DNA of 64,000 bases from JAOZHU01 sp964506435 (GCA_964506435.1 CAZDLK010000005.1:1-64000); one strand, 5' to 3'; counted from the first letter of the stretch, positions 46,093-55,188 are shown. Program-made: numbers and translations. Notes: generated from the letters alone by a model not told the origin.

Positions 46093-46965
46093 GTGTATCT
46101 TCAATCGCCAAAAGAATTCTCTTTGATAGAAACACTCATGGCTTTAGGGCTTTCAGAACAAGAGGCAAAAATTTACCTTTTCTTAGCTAAGCAAGGTCCT
46201 CAGAAAGCAAAAGATATAACGAAATTCTTGGGTACGAATAAGGTTTTGGTCTACCGTAGCGTGAAACGTCTACAAGCCAAGAACCTGATTGCCTCTAGCG
46301 TAGGATTTCCCGCCTATTTCAGCGCCATCCCTTTTCTGACAGTACTTAATAACTTGATACAGACCAAAAAAAGAGAAGCTTTTCTTATAGAGAGGAACAA
46401 AGAAACTCTTATCGCTACCCTAAAATCACTCGAAATCGCAAAGTCTCCTAGTCTAAGCGAAATGTTTGCGATCATTACGGACCTGCACATTGCTTGTATA
46501 AAGGCCATACAGATTGCCAGGACAGCCAAATACGAATGTTTGGCTATGGACGACAACTTGACAACTTCTTCACATGATGCTATTGAAGACGTGGGCGAAA
46601 TGGCTAGACATGCTATACGAGACAAAGTGCGATTCAGGTTCATAACCAATGTGACCCCTAGGACTATAGGTGCGGCAAAGGACCTCGTTAAAAAATGCAA
46701 GATGAACAACAAATATGTTGAGGGACGACATGTAGACTTATCGCCAGTCTTGTTTCCACGTTTCGCACTTAATGACGAGAATCAAACAATCTTAGTCGTT
46801 GAGACATGGGAGGAGATAGTCTCTAAACACAATCGACGCATCGACAAACTGTTATGGACAAATAACAAAACCATCATCCGACTAATGAGGTTCTTGTTCG
46901 AAGATATATGGAGGAGATCAATCGACATCAACAAGAGGATAAGTGAGCTCGAAAATAACAATTAA
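46093..46965 (+). CDS. TrmB-family transcriptional regulator
   Basis: 290 residues, GTG start. N-terminal TrmB winged helix: ALGLSEQEAKIYLFLAKQGPQKAKDITKFLG, NKVLVYRSVKRLQAKNLI. The C-terminal effector domain (about 110-280) is alpha/beta with AIQIARTAKYECLAMDD and VRFRFITNV. It is the only regulator in the island and is divergent from the SCP2-like gene. Its promoter carries two perfect copies of the palindrome found upstream of most island genes. It is therefore the best candidate to bind GTTAC-N4-GTAAC. Confidence 0.85.
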   Translation: MYLQSPKEFSLIETLMALGLSEQEAKIYLFLAKQGPQKAKDITKFLGTNKVLVYRSVKRLQAKNLIASSVGFPAYFSAIPFLTVLNNLIQTKKREAFLIERNKETLIATLKSLEIAKSPSLSEMFAIITDLHIACIKAIQIARTAKYECLAMDDNLTTSSHDAIEDVGEMARHAIRDKVRFRFITNVTPRTIGAAKDLVKKCKMNNKYVEGRHVDLSPVLFPRFALNDENQTILVVETWEEIVSKHNRRIDKLLWTNNKTIIRLMRFLFEDIWRRSIDINKRISELENNN

Positions 46966-47061
46966 CTATACGCATCCAAGATCACTCCAATTCCATCCGA
47001 CGAGTAAATATTTTTCTAGGCAAATGATTTATTCCCATTTGCCCAGCGTGTATGGTAGTTA

Positions 47062-47091
47062 GTTACTTTCGTAACTTGCTTAACCATATAA
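47062..47091 (+). promoter_or_regulatory. GTTAC palindrome + TATA: corrinoid/methyltransferase operon
   Basis: Perfect GTTAC-TTTC-GTAAC at 47062-47075, 11 bp, TATAA at 47087-47091 (CCATATAAG). Expected start about 47114, 20 nt before the corrinoid gene. Confidence 0.78.
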
Positions 47092-47134
47092 GCCGTAGAC
47101 CTTTTTTTCCTAAAGATTAAGGATGTGGCTATGA

Positions 47135-47863
47135 ATGGCTATACCTGAAGTTATAAAAGACCTTAAAGAGGCTTTCTCTGCACAAGACGACGCAAAGTGC
47201 GCAGAACTTACGAAAAAGGCATTGGAAGCAGGTGCAGACCCGCTAGAACTACTTGAAAAGTATCTCTTAGTCTGGACAAAGGAACTTTGTAGTAAGAGCT
47301 TTCTTGGCCGCGAATACTTTGACGAAGCACCATACAATCCCGAAGAGGGAATAAATCTCTCGGACGTGATAATGATAGCTGAGTGCCTCACGGCCTGTGT
47401 GGACATCATACGACCAGCGATGACTACAAAAGCGACGAAAGCGGAGCTTTCTGGGAAAATAGTCCTAGGTACCGTTGAAGGTGATGTTCATGACATAGGA
47501 AAAAGCATAATTGGCGCCGTGTGGGCGGCCGCTGGTTACTCGGTTTTGGACATAGGCTATGATGTGCCATCTAAAACATTTGCCTTGGAAGCTAAAGCGA
47601 TTAAAGCTGACATGATAGGCATAAGCTGCTCGCTTTCTATGAGTAGAGTGTCAATGAGCGAAATCGTAAATGAGTTGAAGAACGCCGGCATACGCGATAA
47701 GGTGAAGGTCATAAGCGGTGGTCAAGCATCATTTCCCAGCGATGTGAAAACATACGGCGTCGACGCACACGGCATTGATGTTACACAAGCTTTGACAAGC
47801 GCTGAAGAATTAATGAGAATCCTAAAGGAAGAAAGAACAAAGAACAAGGAGGTGGGAATGTGA
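47135..47863 (+). CDS. Methyltransferase cognate corrinoid protein
   Basis: 242 residues. N-terminal helical cap domain (about 1-95) with DPLELLEKYLLVW; B12-binding Rossmann domain (about 105-240) with the complete GDVHDIGKS motif that ligates cobalt, then IGISCSLSMSRVSM and ISGGQASFP. It carries the methyl group for the URO-D-family methyltransferase encoded 4 nt overlapping downstream. Closest in layout to MtaC/MtbC/MttC-type corrinoid proteins. Controlled by the box at 47062. Confidence 0.93.
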   Translation: MAIPEVIKDLKEAFSAQDDAKCAELTKKALEAGADPLELLEKYLLVWTKELCSKSFLGREYFDEAPYNPEEGINLSDVIMIAECLTACVDIIRPAMTTKATKAELSGKIVLGTVEGDVHDIGKSIIGAVWAAAGYSVLDIGYDVPSKTFALEAKAIKADMIGISCSLSMSRVSMSEIVNELKNAGIRDKVKVISGGQASFPSDVKTYGVDAHGIDVTQALTSAEELMRILKEERTKNKEVGM

Positions 47864-49131
47864 ATATAGAATGGAATTCCATAGAAGTACGAGGAGATTA
47901 TCCGTTACCATGGAACCAAGCTGGATGGACATATACGTGGACCGCATCAGAGGAGCTTATCATTGAGAAGGCTCACCAAAAGATGGTAGATAGGATTCAA
48001 AAAGAGAAAATGTCGCCGCGCGAGAGGTGTTGGCAGGCTTGGTTCGGTCCCGGACCAATAGATCGCATGCCTCTTATCGGTTTCTTTGCTCAAACTTTTG
48101 CACCTAGAGTACTTGATGCTTTTGCTGATCCACCTCCAGTGATCACCAATAAGGACGTTGTGAATTTTCCGAACCTAAGTTTCATTACGAGAATGCTGGC
48201 GGCTGTTAGGTTTCCGTTTGATGCCGAACATGACCTACCCGTATCCTTTGCAGAAGATCTGCTGACTAGAAAGTTTAGGCTTATTGAATATGGCCCACCT
48301 TTGGCAGTTGAGCCCTTCGCTAAAACTAAAGAAGACTTGGAATGGTACTTGGAGAACATGCCTGACCCCGCCCTGCGAGGAGTTTGGCCCAACACGGTCT
48401 GGACGACTAAACAAAGGCTAAAGCACATGGGTGAGTTTGTCATCACCGGTGGAGCCTGTCCAGGTAACTTTAGTAGTGCTGGTATCCTCAGAGGAATGAG
48501 GGAATTTGTGTTAGATGTGCGGAAGAACCCAGAAATGGCACGCTTAACTTTTGAATGTGCTACGAATTTGCTCCATAGAAGACTTGAAATATTGGCGGAA
48601 CTAGTTGGACCGCAACTCGATTCTAATGGGCAAGGCAATCTCCTGTGGTGGTGTGATGGCGGTGGCGGCTATTTAAACCCTGAAGAGGTCAAGAAAACTT
48701 GGGACTGGCATTGGGGACGCAGTATACCGCACATGGCGCGGAAGGGATACTCACCAATTATTGGTCCAGCAGCTCCAGAAAAGACAGATATGATGATAGG
48801 CGAATGCATGCAAGAACTCGAAGGCGGAGGTCTCTGTGTTTCAGAAGAAACAACTGTACCAGTAGCTTTTCGCGTAGCTGAGAAATACCCCAAAGTCTTC
48901 ATATGGTGGTGCCCAGCTGGCAAAACTATGCTGAATGGACCTGACTCAGTGATTCGTAGAGACATAGAGAAGGTATTTACACACGCAGCAAAACACACAA
49001 AAGGTCTGAGAGCAGCAATTAGTTGGGGCGGAGGTTCTCTTGACGCACAGTGCCCAATATCCAACCTAGACTACGGTTGGAAATGCATACATGAGTTCAA
49101 TAAGTACCCATTGACCGAAGGAGGAATGTAA
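47860..49131 (+). CDS. URO-D-family corrinoid methyltransferase
   Basis: 423 residues, GTG start overlapping the corrinoid gene. URO-D/MtaA-type TIM barrel: SPRERCWQAWFGPGPIDRMP at the start, FVITGGACPGNFSSAG, and LLWWCDGGGGYLNPE in the middle. The usual MtaA zinc motif HxC appears as VFIWWCPAGK, with Trp in place of His; a later Cys is in AQCPISN. No in-frame TAG, so it is not a pyrrolysine enzyme. It probably moves a methyl group to or from the neighbouring corrinoid protein; the methyl donor or acceptor is unknown. Confidence 0.85.
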   Translation: MNIEWNSIEVRGDYPLPWNQAGWTYTWTASEELIIEKAHQKMVDRIQKEKMSPRERCWQAWFGPGPIDRMPLIGFFAQTFAPRVLDAFADPPPVITNKDVVNFPNLSFITRMLAAVRFPFDAEHDLPVSFAEDLLTRKFRLIEYGPPLAVEPFAKTKEDLEWYLENMPDPALRGVWPNTVWTTKQRLKHMGEFVITGGACPGNFSSAGILRGMREFVLDVRKNPEMARLTFECATNLLHRRLEILAELVGPQLDSNGQGNLLWWCDGGGGYLNPEEVKKTWDWHWGRSIPHMARKGYSPIIGPAAPEKTDMMIGECMQELEGGGLCVSEETTVPVAFRVAEKYPKVFIWWCPAGKTMLNGPDSVIRRDIEKVFTHAAKHTKGLRAAISWGGGSLDAQCPISNLDYGWKCIHEFNKYPLTEGGM

Positions 49132-49132
49132 G

Positions 49133-49291
49133 ATGGCAGTGCGAGTTGCTGAGAAGTGCGTATATTACTGTGGAGATGCAGGCGAAAGTGGTTACGTCAT
49201 GTGCAACAGAGGTAGCGGAAGGGAGATCAAAGCCTTTAGGTTGATATGTGAGTCGACGTGTCCGTACTATAAGGAGAAGCAGCAGAAGTAG
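49133..49291 (+). CDS. 52-residue cysteine-rich small protein
   Basis: MAVRVAEKCVYYCGDAGESG and so on, with five Cys (residues 9, 13, 24, 39, 43) able to hold a zinc or Fe-S cluster. ATG directly follows the methyltransferase stop, with GGAGG upstream, so translation is coupled. A decayed second copy of its 3' end lies at 55630-55694. A metal-carrier role beside the methyltransferase is inference. Confidence 0.7.
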   Translation: MAVRVAEKCVYYCGDAGESGYVMCNRGSGREIKAFRLICESTCPYYKEKQQK

Positions 49292-49297
49292 CGGGTA

Positions 49298-49408
49298 TCA
49301 ACGCGTGATACTTTCACGCTCTCGCCTTTTTTTTATGATGTCGTTCACGACTTGTGGGATTTGTAAGTAGCCTTCAGAGTATCGGTGGCACCCCGCAAGT
49401 GACGCCTC
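49298..49408 (-). pseudogene. 3' fragment of the corrinoid-protein paralogue
   Basis: Encodes on the minus strand the last 36 residues of the protein at 55701-56441 (EASLAGCHRYSEGYLQIPQV and the tail ending SITR), then breaks off. The next piece of the same gene is found inverted at 51257-51314 on the far side of the chaperonin gene. Confidence 0.8.
49303..49334 (+). terminator. Hairpin terminator after the methyltransferase operon
   Basis: GCGTGA (49303-49308) pairs with TCACGC (49314-49319) around a 5-nt loop, followed by TTTTTTTT at 49327-49334. The identical hairpin is present in the second repeat copy at 55706-55737. Confidence 0.55.
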
Positions 49409-49463
49409 GTCGTAAATATATCGCTTCGTATGTGATAGAAAGAGTACTAACGGTGAGAGAGAA

Positions 49464-51245
49464 TTGAGTGCAGCACAGCCGCATCCAAGGATGACAGAAA
49501 AGCCTAATTCATGTGTTACTCTGCCTTCTTTAATTCGGAAAGAGGGGATAACCAAAACAATTGTTAAAGAAAACCTCGCGGGTAACATTGCAGTGGCGAC
49601 GGTAATAGGCGAGTTCATCGAAACGACATTTGGACCAAGGGGCACGAAGAAAATTATCACTAACGTCCGTGATGTCACTGGTTGGGCCCCAGATGCGACT
49701 TATATAACAAGTGATGGGGCTATCATTCTTAACGAGATGCACTTCAAGCATCCGATTGGAAAAATTATAACAGATACGGCAAGAGCGATAGAGGGGGAAA
49801 TTGGTGGTGGGGTCAAAACAACCATTATCCTCTTAAGCAAAATTCTAGAAAAAGCGCAACTCCTGATTGCCGAGGGGCTTCATCCCAGGACCATTATTGA
49901 AGGCTACCAGAAAGCATGTAAGAAGACGCTGGAAATTCTTGATCAAGTCGTGATTTCAGTTGACGCCACTGATGAAAATTTATTAAAAAATGTAGCGATG
50001 ACCGCCATGAGCAGTAAACTCCCATCTGATTCGTTAGGGTACATTGCGGATATCGTTGTTAAGGCTGTTAATTATGTTGTTCAACAGTGGAGAGGAAAAG
50101 AGAAGAGACTCAACATAGATAATGTCAAGATTGAAAAACAAGAAGGCGGATCGATAATGGGCAGTCGCTTCATAGCTGGGCTGTCAGTTAGTGATCCAAT
50201 GATTCACGCACATATGCCGCGACGTATTGAAAACTCAAAGATTGCCCTCATAACACGCCCCATTGAAGCCGTATCCATGGGAAAATACTCAAAATGGGGA
50301 GACTCCGTGAAAATAACCATAACAAAAAAAGAGCAAATGGATACATTTATCGAAGAAGAAAGAAACATAGCTCGCAAAATGGCGGAGAAAATTGCTTCGT
50401 CTGGAGCAAATGTTGTTATCTCCAACTGGAACATAGCCGATGACGCCCTAAGCCTTTTCGCCAGAGCGGGCATCCTCGCATGCAAAAGAGTTCTAATGCC
50501 TGATCTGTCAAAAATTCAGAAAGCTGTTGGAGGAAGATTTGTCGAAAACTTAGACGAGTTATCATCGGAAACTTTAGGAACAAGCAAACTTGTTCTTGTT
50601 GAAAAGCTCCTTGATAAAGAGTATCTCTTTTTTGTAGGATGCCAGAACCCTAAAGCTGTGAGCATAATGTTGCACGGATTGAAGTTCACAGTTGACGAGG
50701 CGGAAAGAGCAGTATGCGATGCCCTGCGTGCTATTGAACAATTGTATAAAGAACCTGAAGTTGTAGCAGGCGGCGGTTGCTTTGAAGCCCAAGTTGCGCT
50801 TCAACTGAGACAATATTCCAAAGAGATAGGTACTCGTGAACAACTGGCGATTGAAGCCTTCGCAGAAGCTTTTGAAGAATTATGCAGAGTGCTTTCCAAA
50901 AATGCAGGGTTGAATCCAACGGACGCGTTGGTAGAGATTAGGAAGAGACACGCAGAAGGTGAAAAATGGGCTGGAATTGACGCAACCAGAAGAGCGGTCA
51001 GCAATATGAAGGACTTAGGTGTGTATGAACCCAAGAGAATCAAGCTGCACGCTATTAAGTCAGCATGCGAAACCGCAAACATGATTCTTCGAATTGATGG
51101 TATAATCAGTGCCAAGCCGCAAAAAAAGGAAAGAACATTAACAGAGGACGATGTGGAGAAACTGGAAATGTCTATGGTGCCAAAAGTAATGGAAGCGACA
51201 AAGCCAGAATACAAGTTCCCATGGGAAAAAGGGCTGCAAACATGA
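49464..51245 (+). CDS. Divergent thermosome-like (group II chaperonin) protein
   Basis: 593 residues, TTG start with a GGTGAG ribosome binding site. Typical group II elements: FIETTFGPRGTKKII, ITSDGAIIL, HPRTIIEGYQKA, VVAGGGCFEAQVAL, REQLAIEAFAEAFEEL, AETAAxMILRID-like ACETANMILRIDGIISAK. The nucleotide motif GDGTTT reads GGGVKTT, so the essential Asp is replaced and one residue is inserted. It may therefore be an inactive or specialised paralogue. It is inserted in a broken corrinoid gene and flanked by its fragments. Confidence 0.85.
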   Translation: MSAAQPHPRMTEKPNSCVTLPSLIRKEGITKTIVKENLAGNIAVATVIGEFIETTFGPRGTKKIITNVRDVTGWAPDATYITSDGAIILNEMHFKHPIGKIITDTARAIEGEIGGGVKTTIILLSKILEKAQLLIAEGLHPRTIIEGYQKACKKTLEILDQVVISVDATDENLLKNVAMTAMSSKLPSDSLGYIADIVVKAVNYVVQQWRGKEKRLNIDNVKIEKQEGGSIMGSRFIAGLSVSDPMIHAHMPRRIENSKIALITRPIEAVSMGKYSKWGDSVKITITKKEQMDTFIEEERNIARKMAEKIASSGANVVISNWNIADDALSLFARAGILACKRVLMPDLSKIQKAVGGRFVENLDELSSETLGTSKLVLVEKLLDKEYLFFVGCQNPKAVSIMLHGLKFTVDEAERAVCDALRAIEQLYKEPEVVAGGGCFEAQVALQLRQYSKEIGTREQLAIEAFAEAFEELCRVLSKNAGLNPTDALVEIRKRHAEGEKWAGIDATRRAVSNMKDLGVYEPKRIKLHAIKSACETANMILRIDGIISAKPQKKERTLTEDDVEKLEMSMVPKVMEATKPEYKFPWEKGLQT

Positions 51246-51256
51246 AAATACAAAAT

Positions 51257-51314
51257 AAAAAAGCTGGTCTTTACGACGCGGTCACATGTTTAGCTTGCGG
51301 CACATATCTTACAA
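51257..51314 (+). pseudogene. Inverted corrinoid-gene fragment
   Basis: 58 bp matching the reverse complement of 55817-55874 with one mismatch. It encodes KKAGLYDAVTCLACGTYLT, residues that lie directly before EASLAGC in the intact protein. An ATG overlapping the chaperonin stop (ATGA at 51242) opens a 44-codon frame through this piece to 51376; expression is unknown. Confidence 0.75.
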
Positions 51315-51368
51315 GGAGTGCCATAATTGCTTATTTTTTAAAACATATCGATGGTAGAGGGTGGAAAG

Positions 51369-52400
51369 ATGCCTGAAAGACCTGTTGATCCAACAGTATA
51401 TTCTGTACTAAAGGAAAATGTTATTCGATGTAGAATATGTCCGACTCAATGTCTAATTAAGCCTGGCAAGCGAGGTTTTTGCCAATCCAAACTGAACAAA
51501 GACGGCTCGCTTTACACACTGAATTATGGCGCAGTCTGCTACCTCGGAGTTGACTTTATCGAGAGGACTCCTCTATTTCACTTCTGGCCTGGGACTCAGA
51601 CGCTTGCCGTGGCGTGTTCCTCATGCAATTTCACCTGCCCTTGGTGCGTCAATTGGTTCATGAGTCAAAGCACAGCTGATACACTTCCCGACATATTCTA
51701 TCCATCAATAGAATTCATTTTGGAAAAAGCCGCCGAGTGGGACTGCAAATCCATCTCTTATACATATACAGAGCCAACCATATGGTACGATTTTGCTCTC
51801 GACATCGCTAAGGCGGCTCATAAAGCGGGCTATCTTAATGTGTTAAACACCAATGGTTATATGTCCTCAGAAGTGTTGGAAAAACTAGCCCCTCACATCG
51901 ATGCCGCAAACGTTGATATTAAATGCTTCTCAGACGAATTCTATCGCAAGTATTGTAGTGGAAGTCTCAAGCCAGTATTAGAGACAGCGCGCAGATTTAA
52001 GGAGTCGGGAGTTCACATTGAGATAGCTAATTTAATCATTGCTGGGCACAACGACGACCCTCAGTTGATAAGAGACCTTTCTAGATGGATTGTAGATATT
52101 TTAGGTCCTGATACTCCACTCATCTTTGAGGTTTTTTATCCCCATTATAAATATCACCTTGCATCCCCAACTTCAGACAGCATCTTAAATGCAGCCCGTA
52201 GGGTAGCAATGAATGAGGGTCTCAGATACGTTTACACTTGGGGGCTTGGTCCAGGTCAAGATGTGGAGGGAATAAACACATATTGCCCCAACTGTGGAGA
52301 GGAACTGATTCATCGTCGTTACTTTGAGCCACCCAGTCGTGCATCCTGGAAACTAGAACGGAAGCATTATAAGAAAGAAAAGTCTACAAAAAAATGGTGA
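51369..52400 (+). CDS. AmrS-like radical SAM protein
   Basis: About 343 residues from ATG 51369 (MPERPVDPTVYS), which has a GGTGG ribosome binding site; ATG 51351 lacks one. N-terminal CRICPTQCLIKPGKRGFC is typical of the AmmeMemoRadiSam/PflA-like group, then radical SAM CNFTCPWC, and YTEPTIWYDF. The C-terminus has a CPNCGEELIHR ribbon. Usually found with AmmeMemo partners that are absent here. The substrate is unknown. Confidence 0.82.
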   Translation: MPERPVDPTVYSVLKENVIRCRICPTQCLIKPGKRGFCQSKLNKDGSLYTLNYGAVCYLGVDFIERTPLFHFWPGTQTLAVACSSCNFTCPWCVNWFMSQSTADTLPDIFYPSIEFILEKAAEWDCKSISYTYTEPTIWYDFALDIAKAAHKAGYLNVLNTNGYMSSEVLEKLAPHIDAANVDIKCFSDEFYRKYCSGSLKPVLETARRFKESGVHIEIANLIIAGHNDDPQLIRDLSRWIVDILGPDTPLIFEVFYPHYKYHLASPTSDSILNAARRVAMNEGLRYVYTWGLGPGQDVEGINTYCPNCGEELIHRRYFEPPSRASWKLERKHYKKEKSTKKW

Positions 52401-52406
52401 CTTGAA

Positions 52407-52628
52407 TTGGGTAATTATGAATGCCCACACTGCAAGACGAATATTCCAATATTCGGTAACTGGCCTGGGGAAAAAAGGCTTAGAGAACCTATTGTTTGTG
52501 TGGGATTTTGGGACGCTGGCTCTCCTCCTGTTGCTATAATTCACGCATCATATCTTCAACACATGGAGAGCGTAACTGCAGATCATGTTAGATCTTTTGG
52601 AGAGACACATAAAACCATCAAGAAGTAA
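52407..52628 (+). CDS. Small zinc-finger-like protein
   Basis: 73 residues, TTG start 6 nt after the radical SAM gene. One CPHC motif at residues 6-9 and a further Cys at about 32. No family recognised. Position suggests co-transcription with the AmrS-like gene. Confidence 0.55.
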   Translation: MGNYECPHCKTNIPIFGNWPGEKRLREPIVCVGFWDAGSPPVAIIHASYLQHMESVTADHVRSFGETHKTIKK

Positions 52629-52760
52629 ACTGAATTACTAAAGCAGTTGTTAAGGCTACAATAACATCCTATGCTGTCCAGTGATGATGCTCCATACGAG
52701 GGGCATACAAAAAACCCGTTAGGTACTTAAGGCAGACGCATCTTCAGCATGCATTGAAAT

Positions 52761-54134
52761 TCAATTTGGTTTTTTCCTTGGTTCAGTTGCAAGAATCCCT
52801 TCATAGACGCGTCTGAACCACGGCATTTGACATATGCATCCTTCAACAGGGTGCCGTTGGAAATGCTGCATGTGATAAGGAGTAGCGGCCATATCTATCT
52901 GAAAGAAATTATTAGTAAAATTTCTACCGTAGTTTCTCTTAACAAGCTCCCCCGCAACTAGTATACCGGCGAGCGCAGAAACAAACGAAACAGCGGCATT
53001 AATTTGTGGTTTCACTTTTCTATTTGTCTCGGGCTGAGTAATTTCTACAGTTCCACATGGTAACTCCTCTTCTTCTTTCTTCGGATAGCGACAAATTATG
53101 CAATCGTCTTCTAGCGCTTTATGTCGTGCGACAGTCATTGCCCAACTGCCTGTTGTCCCATATATCGCGATGGGTGGCATATTCATTTGCGCTTGATGAC
53201 GCGCAGCATTATTATCTACAAGAGGCAGGACCACATCCATTTCTCCTCTGCCTACTTTATTCACATATTCTTCGTATTTTCCTCTAAATGCGTTCACATG
53301 AGTATAATTGTGGTTTGAGAGGTATTCCCTTCCTACATCTACTTTACTTCGTCCAACATCATTTATGGTGGCTATAAGATACCGATTTAGATTAGAGAAT
53401 TCTATTCTATCGAAATCTATCAGGTTTATTTCACCTTGGATAGGTAGCAAATCAAGAAATGCGAGCACAGCACTTCCTACGGCGCCTACTCCAATTATTT
53501 GGATCTTGCCTAACTTAATCTCCTTTGGTATAAGGGGATTCTCTGGATTTTGTTTGTCCAGAGAGTAGTCAAGTGCCGAAAAACATGCGCTTTCAATGTA
53601 CTCGCTGAAGTTATTCCTGGGAATCAGATTCTTGAATATTTCACTAGCTCCAAAGCATGCGGCAGTTCCGGCACCTATGGGATTTTGTTCATGGCGATGT
53701 TTTCTGAAACGGCGTCTTCCTCTACCAACGTATGCTAACCAACCATCGCTATAGATTGTAACTGAGATATTCGATGAGTGCCCGGGGTTTCCTATTGATA
53801 AAACTGCATTGTAGCTTTCATTATAGTGTGCCACGATGTCAAATTTGCCGAACGGATCTATTTTCCCTAACGCCTTAAGCATGGCGATTGAAAAATTCTT
53901 GTTATAATATTTAGGCGGGAGATAATGCGTTTTTGTTAATGGGTTGCAATGTACATCAATATTACAGCAGAATCTACTAATGAGATTTAACGCTGTAAAT
54001 AGCATAACTTGACCATCAACTGTACAAAATGTGTCATCGTCAATTGTGATTAACACTTTCTTACTTCGATAGTCGGTATCTACCAGCTCTAAGGTTCTGC
54101 TATCTCTTTCTCCGTAAAAGGTTTTGCGATTCAT
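52761..54134 (-). CDS. E1-like ubiquitin-activating protein (ThiF fold)
   Basis: About 457 residues from ATG 54134; a start at 54152 overlaps the JAMM gene stop by 1 nt. Residues below are counted from 54152. The C-terminal ThiF/E1 domain has the nucleotide motif GVGAVGS (221-227), DFDRIEFSNLNRYL (247-259), and a catalytic-type Cys among C351, C354 and C366 (DDCIICRYP, LPCGTVE). An N-terminal domain of about 200 residues is not recognised. It should adenylate the C-terminal Gly of the Ubl encoded in the same operon and pass it to the E2-like protein. Confidence 0.83.
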   Translation of the reverse strand: MNRKTFYGERDSRTLELVDTDYRSKKVLITIDDDTFCTVDGQVMLFTALNLISRFCCNIDVHCNPLTKTHYLPPKYYNKNFSIAMLKALGKIDPFGKFDIVAHYNESYNAVLSIGNPGHSSNISVTIYSDGWLAYVGRGRRRFRKHRHEQNPIGAGTAACFGASEIFKNLIPRNNFSEYIESACFSALDYSLDKQNPENPLIPKEIKLGKIQIIGVGAVGSAVLAFLDLLPIQGEINLIDFDRIEFSNLNRYLIATINDVGRSKVDVGREYLSNHNYTHVNAFRGKYEEYVNKVGRGEMDVVLPLVDNNAARHQAQMNMPPIAIYGTTGSWAMTVARHKALEDDCIICRYPKKEEEELPCGTVEITQPETNRKVKPQINAAVSFVSALAGILVAGELVKRNYGRNFTNNFFQIDMAATPYHMQHFQRHPVEGCICQMPWFRRVYEGILATEPRKKPN

Positions 54135-54151
54135 ATTCCTTCCTTTTTCCA

Positions 54152-54733
54152 CTATTCCAGATAGACTTCGCTGTCCAGTATGATGAAGGTATTTTCAATT
54201 TCCTCTGTCGTTAGTCTGTGAAACTTCTCGTCTGCTTCACATCTGTAAATAGCACATTTAGAGAGGGACGCCATTACATGGCTGCCAAATTCAGGAACAA
54301 CTATTGATAGAAATCCCTCAGAGGTATCAAATGCATAAGTCTCGTCGATTGATGAATGAAAAGCTGCATCTGGGTGTGAGTGAATCTGCGCTATTATGTG
54401 TAATCCCCTTTTTCGCGCTTCAGAAATAACTTTGGCACCAGCTACTGCATCCAGCTTTATTAATGGCAAAGGAACAGTTTGAATGAATTTGGGGTCTCGG
54501 GGGCATAGCGAACAGGGATTGGAAGTGACAGTAATAGATAACGCTTCTGGACATATACATGTGGTTACAAAAATGAAGCCGCCAACCTCGACTCCAGCCC
54601 AGAATAATAATGCTTCTTGGTTCTGTTTGCCGTAGCTCTGAATATGTTCTATTGTCTTTTCAAGTATGAATTTTGGAATATGTATGCCTTCCTTATGCGT
54701 GATCTTTTCTAGGACTATTTTCTTGATCACCAT
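54152..54733 (-). CDS. JAMM/Mov34 (JAB) isopeptidase
   Basis: 193 residues. JAMM metal site: HSHPDAAFHSSID, with H118, H120 and D130 and the intervening Ser, plus an upstream Glu (E40) in QEALLFWAG. Cys residues near 58-77 could bind a second metal. It should remove or process the Ubl conjugates. Encoded between the E2-like and E1-like genes. Confidence 0.85.
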   Translation of the reverse strand: MVIKKIVLEKITHKEGIHIPKFILEKTIEHIQSYGKQNQEALLFWAGVEVGGFIFVTTCICPEALSITVTSNPCSLCPRDPKFIQTVPLPLIKLDAVAGAKVISEARKRGLHIIAQIHSHPDAAFHSSIDETYAFDTSEGFLSIVVPEFGSHVMASLSKCAIYRCEADEKFHRLTTEEIENTFIILDSEVYLE

Positions 54734-54774
54734 TCTTGCACACCTAAATACTATTCAAGCCGAGACCGCTGGAC

Positions 54775-55188
54775 TTAACTAGAATGACGCCCTATATACC
54801 CATCATAATTGAGATAAAATTGAATTCGCTGAATTATTTCCGGAATTGCCCAAACAGACCCTGATTTAGGGTAGAGACAGATAATCATCCTATCGGGAAG
54901 AAAAACTTGTCTATTCCCTACTGGCCGATCAAGGGGCCATGCGTTTGATTTTGGAATTCGTGAAGCTGGATCCACAAATTGCATGAAGAGATTTTTCTCT
55001 GGATATCCTTCACATTGAATACGTAATAAATACTCTTCCCCATCTTTGGTGCTTCTCATTTTCACGTATACTGTGGTATCTTTTATCTCTATTTTCCATC
55101 CGTTTTTCTCAATGAGATTTCTGTTCTCCCTGTTTAGCTGACTGATTTGCTCTTCCACGAGCCTTCGCGTGATTTCTTTATCTATCAT
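54775..55188 (-). CDS. E2-like ubiquitin-conjugating protein
   Basis: 137 residues. The UBC-fold order is visible: LLRIQCEGYPEKNLFMQFVD (the P-x-x-YP-x-x-P-type strand region), then DRMIICLYPKSGSVW, where C104 takes the position of the E2 catalytic Cys before a Leu and an aromatic. The classical HPN motif is not seen. ATG overlaps the Ubl stop by 4 nt. Expected to carry the Ubl as a thioester. Assignment depends on fold-level similarity and the operon. Confidence 0.7.
   Translation of the reverse strand: MIDKEITRRLVEEQISQLNRENRNLIEKNGWKIEIKDTTVYVKMRSTKDGEEYLLRIQCEGYPEKNLFMQFVDPASRIPKSNAWPLDRPVGNRQVFLPDRMIICLYPKSGSVWAIPEIIQRIQFYLNYDGYIGRHSS

Larger units (their letters stand above)
49227..49408 (+). 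repeat. 182-bp perfect direct repeat, copy 1
   Basis: Identical to 55630-55811 (offset 6403 bp). It contains the 3' end of the Cys-rich small gene, a terminator hairpin, and the 3' end of a corrinoid-protein gene on the minus strand. Similarity stops at 49409, just before the chaperonin gene. Confidence 0.9.

Noticed and set aside
47860..49131. Methylamine methyltransferase with in-frame TAG (pyrrolysine)
   Set aside because: The gene is a URO-D-type barrel with no in-frame TAG, and no pyrrolysine genes are in the window.
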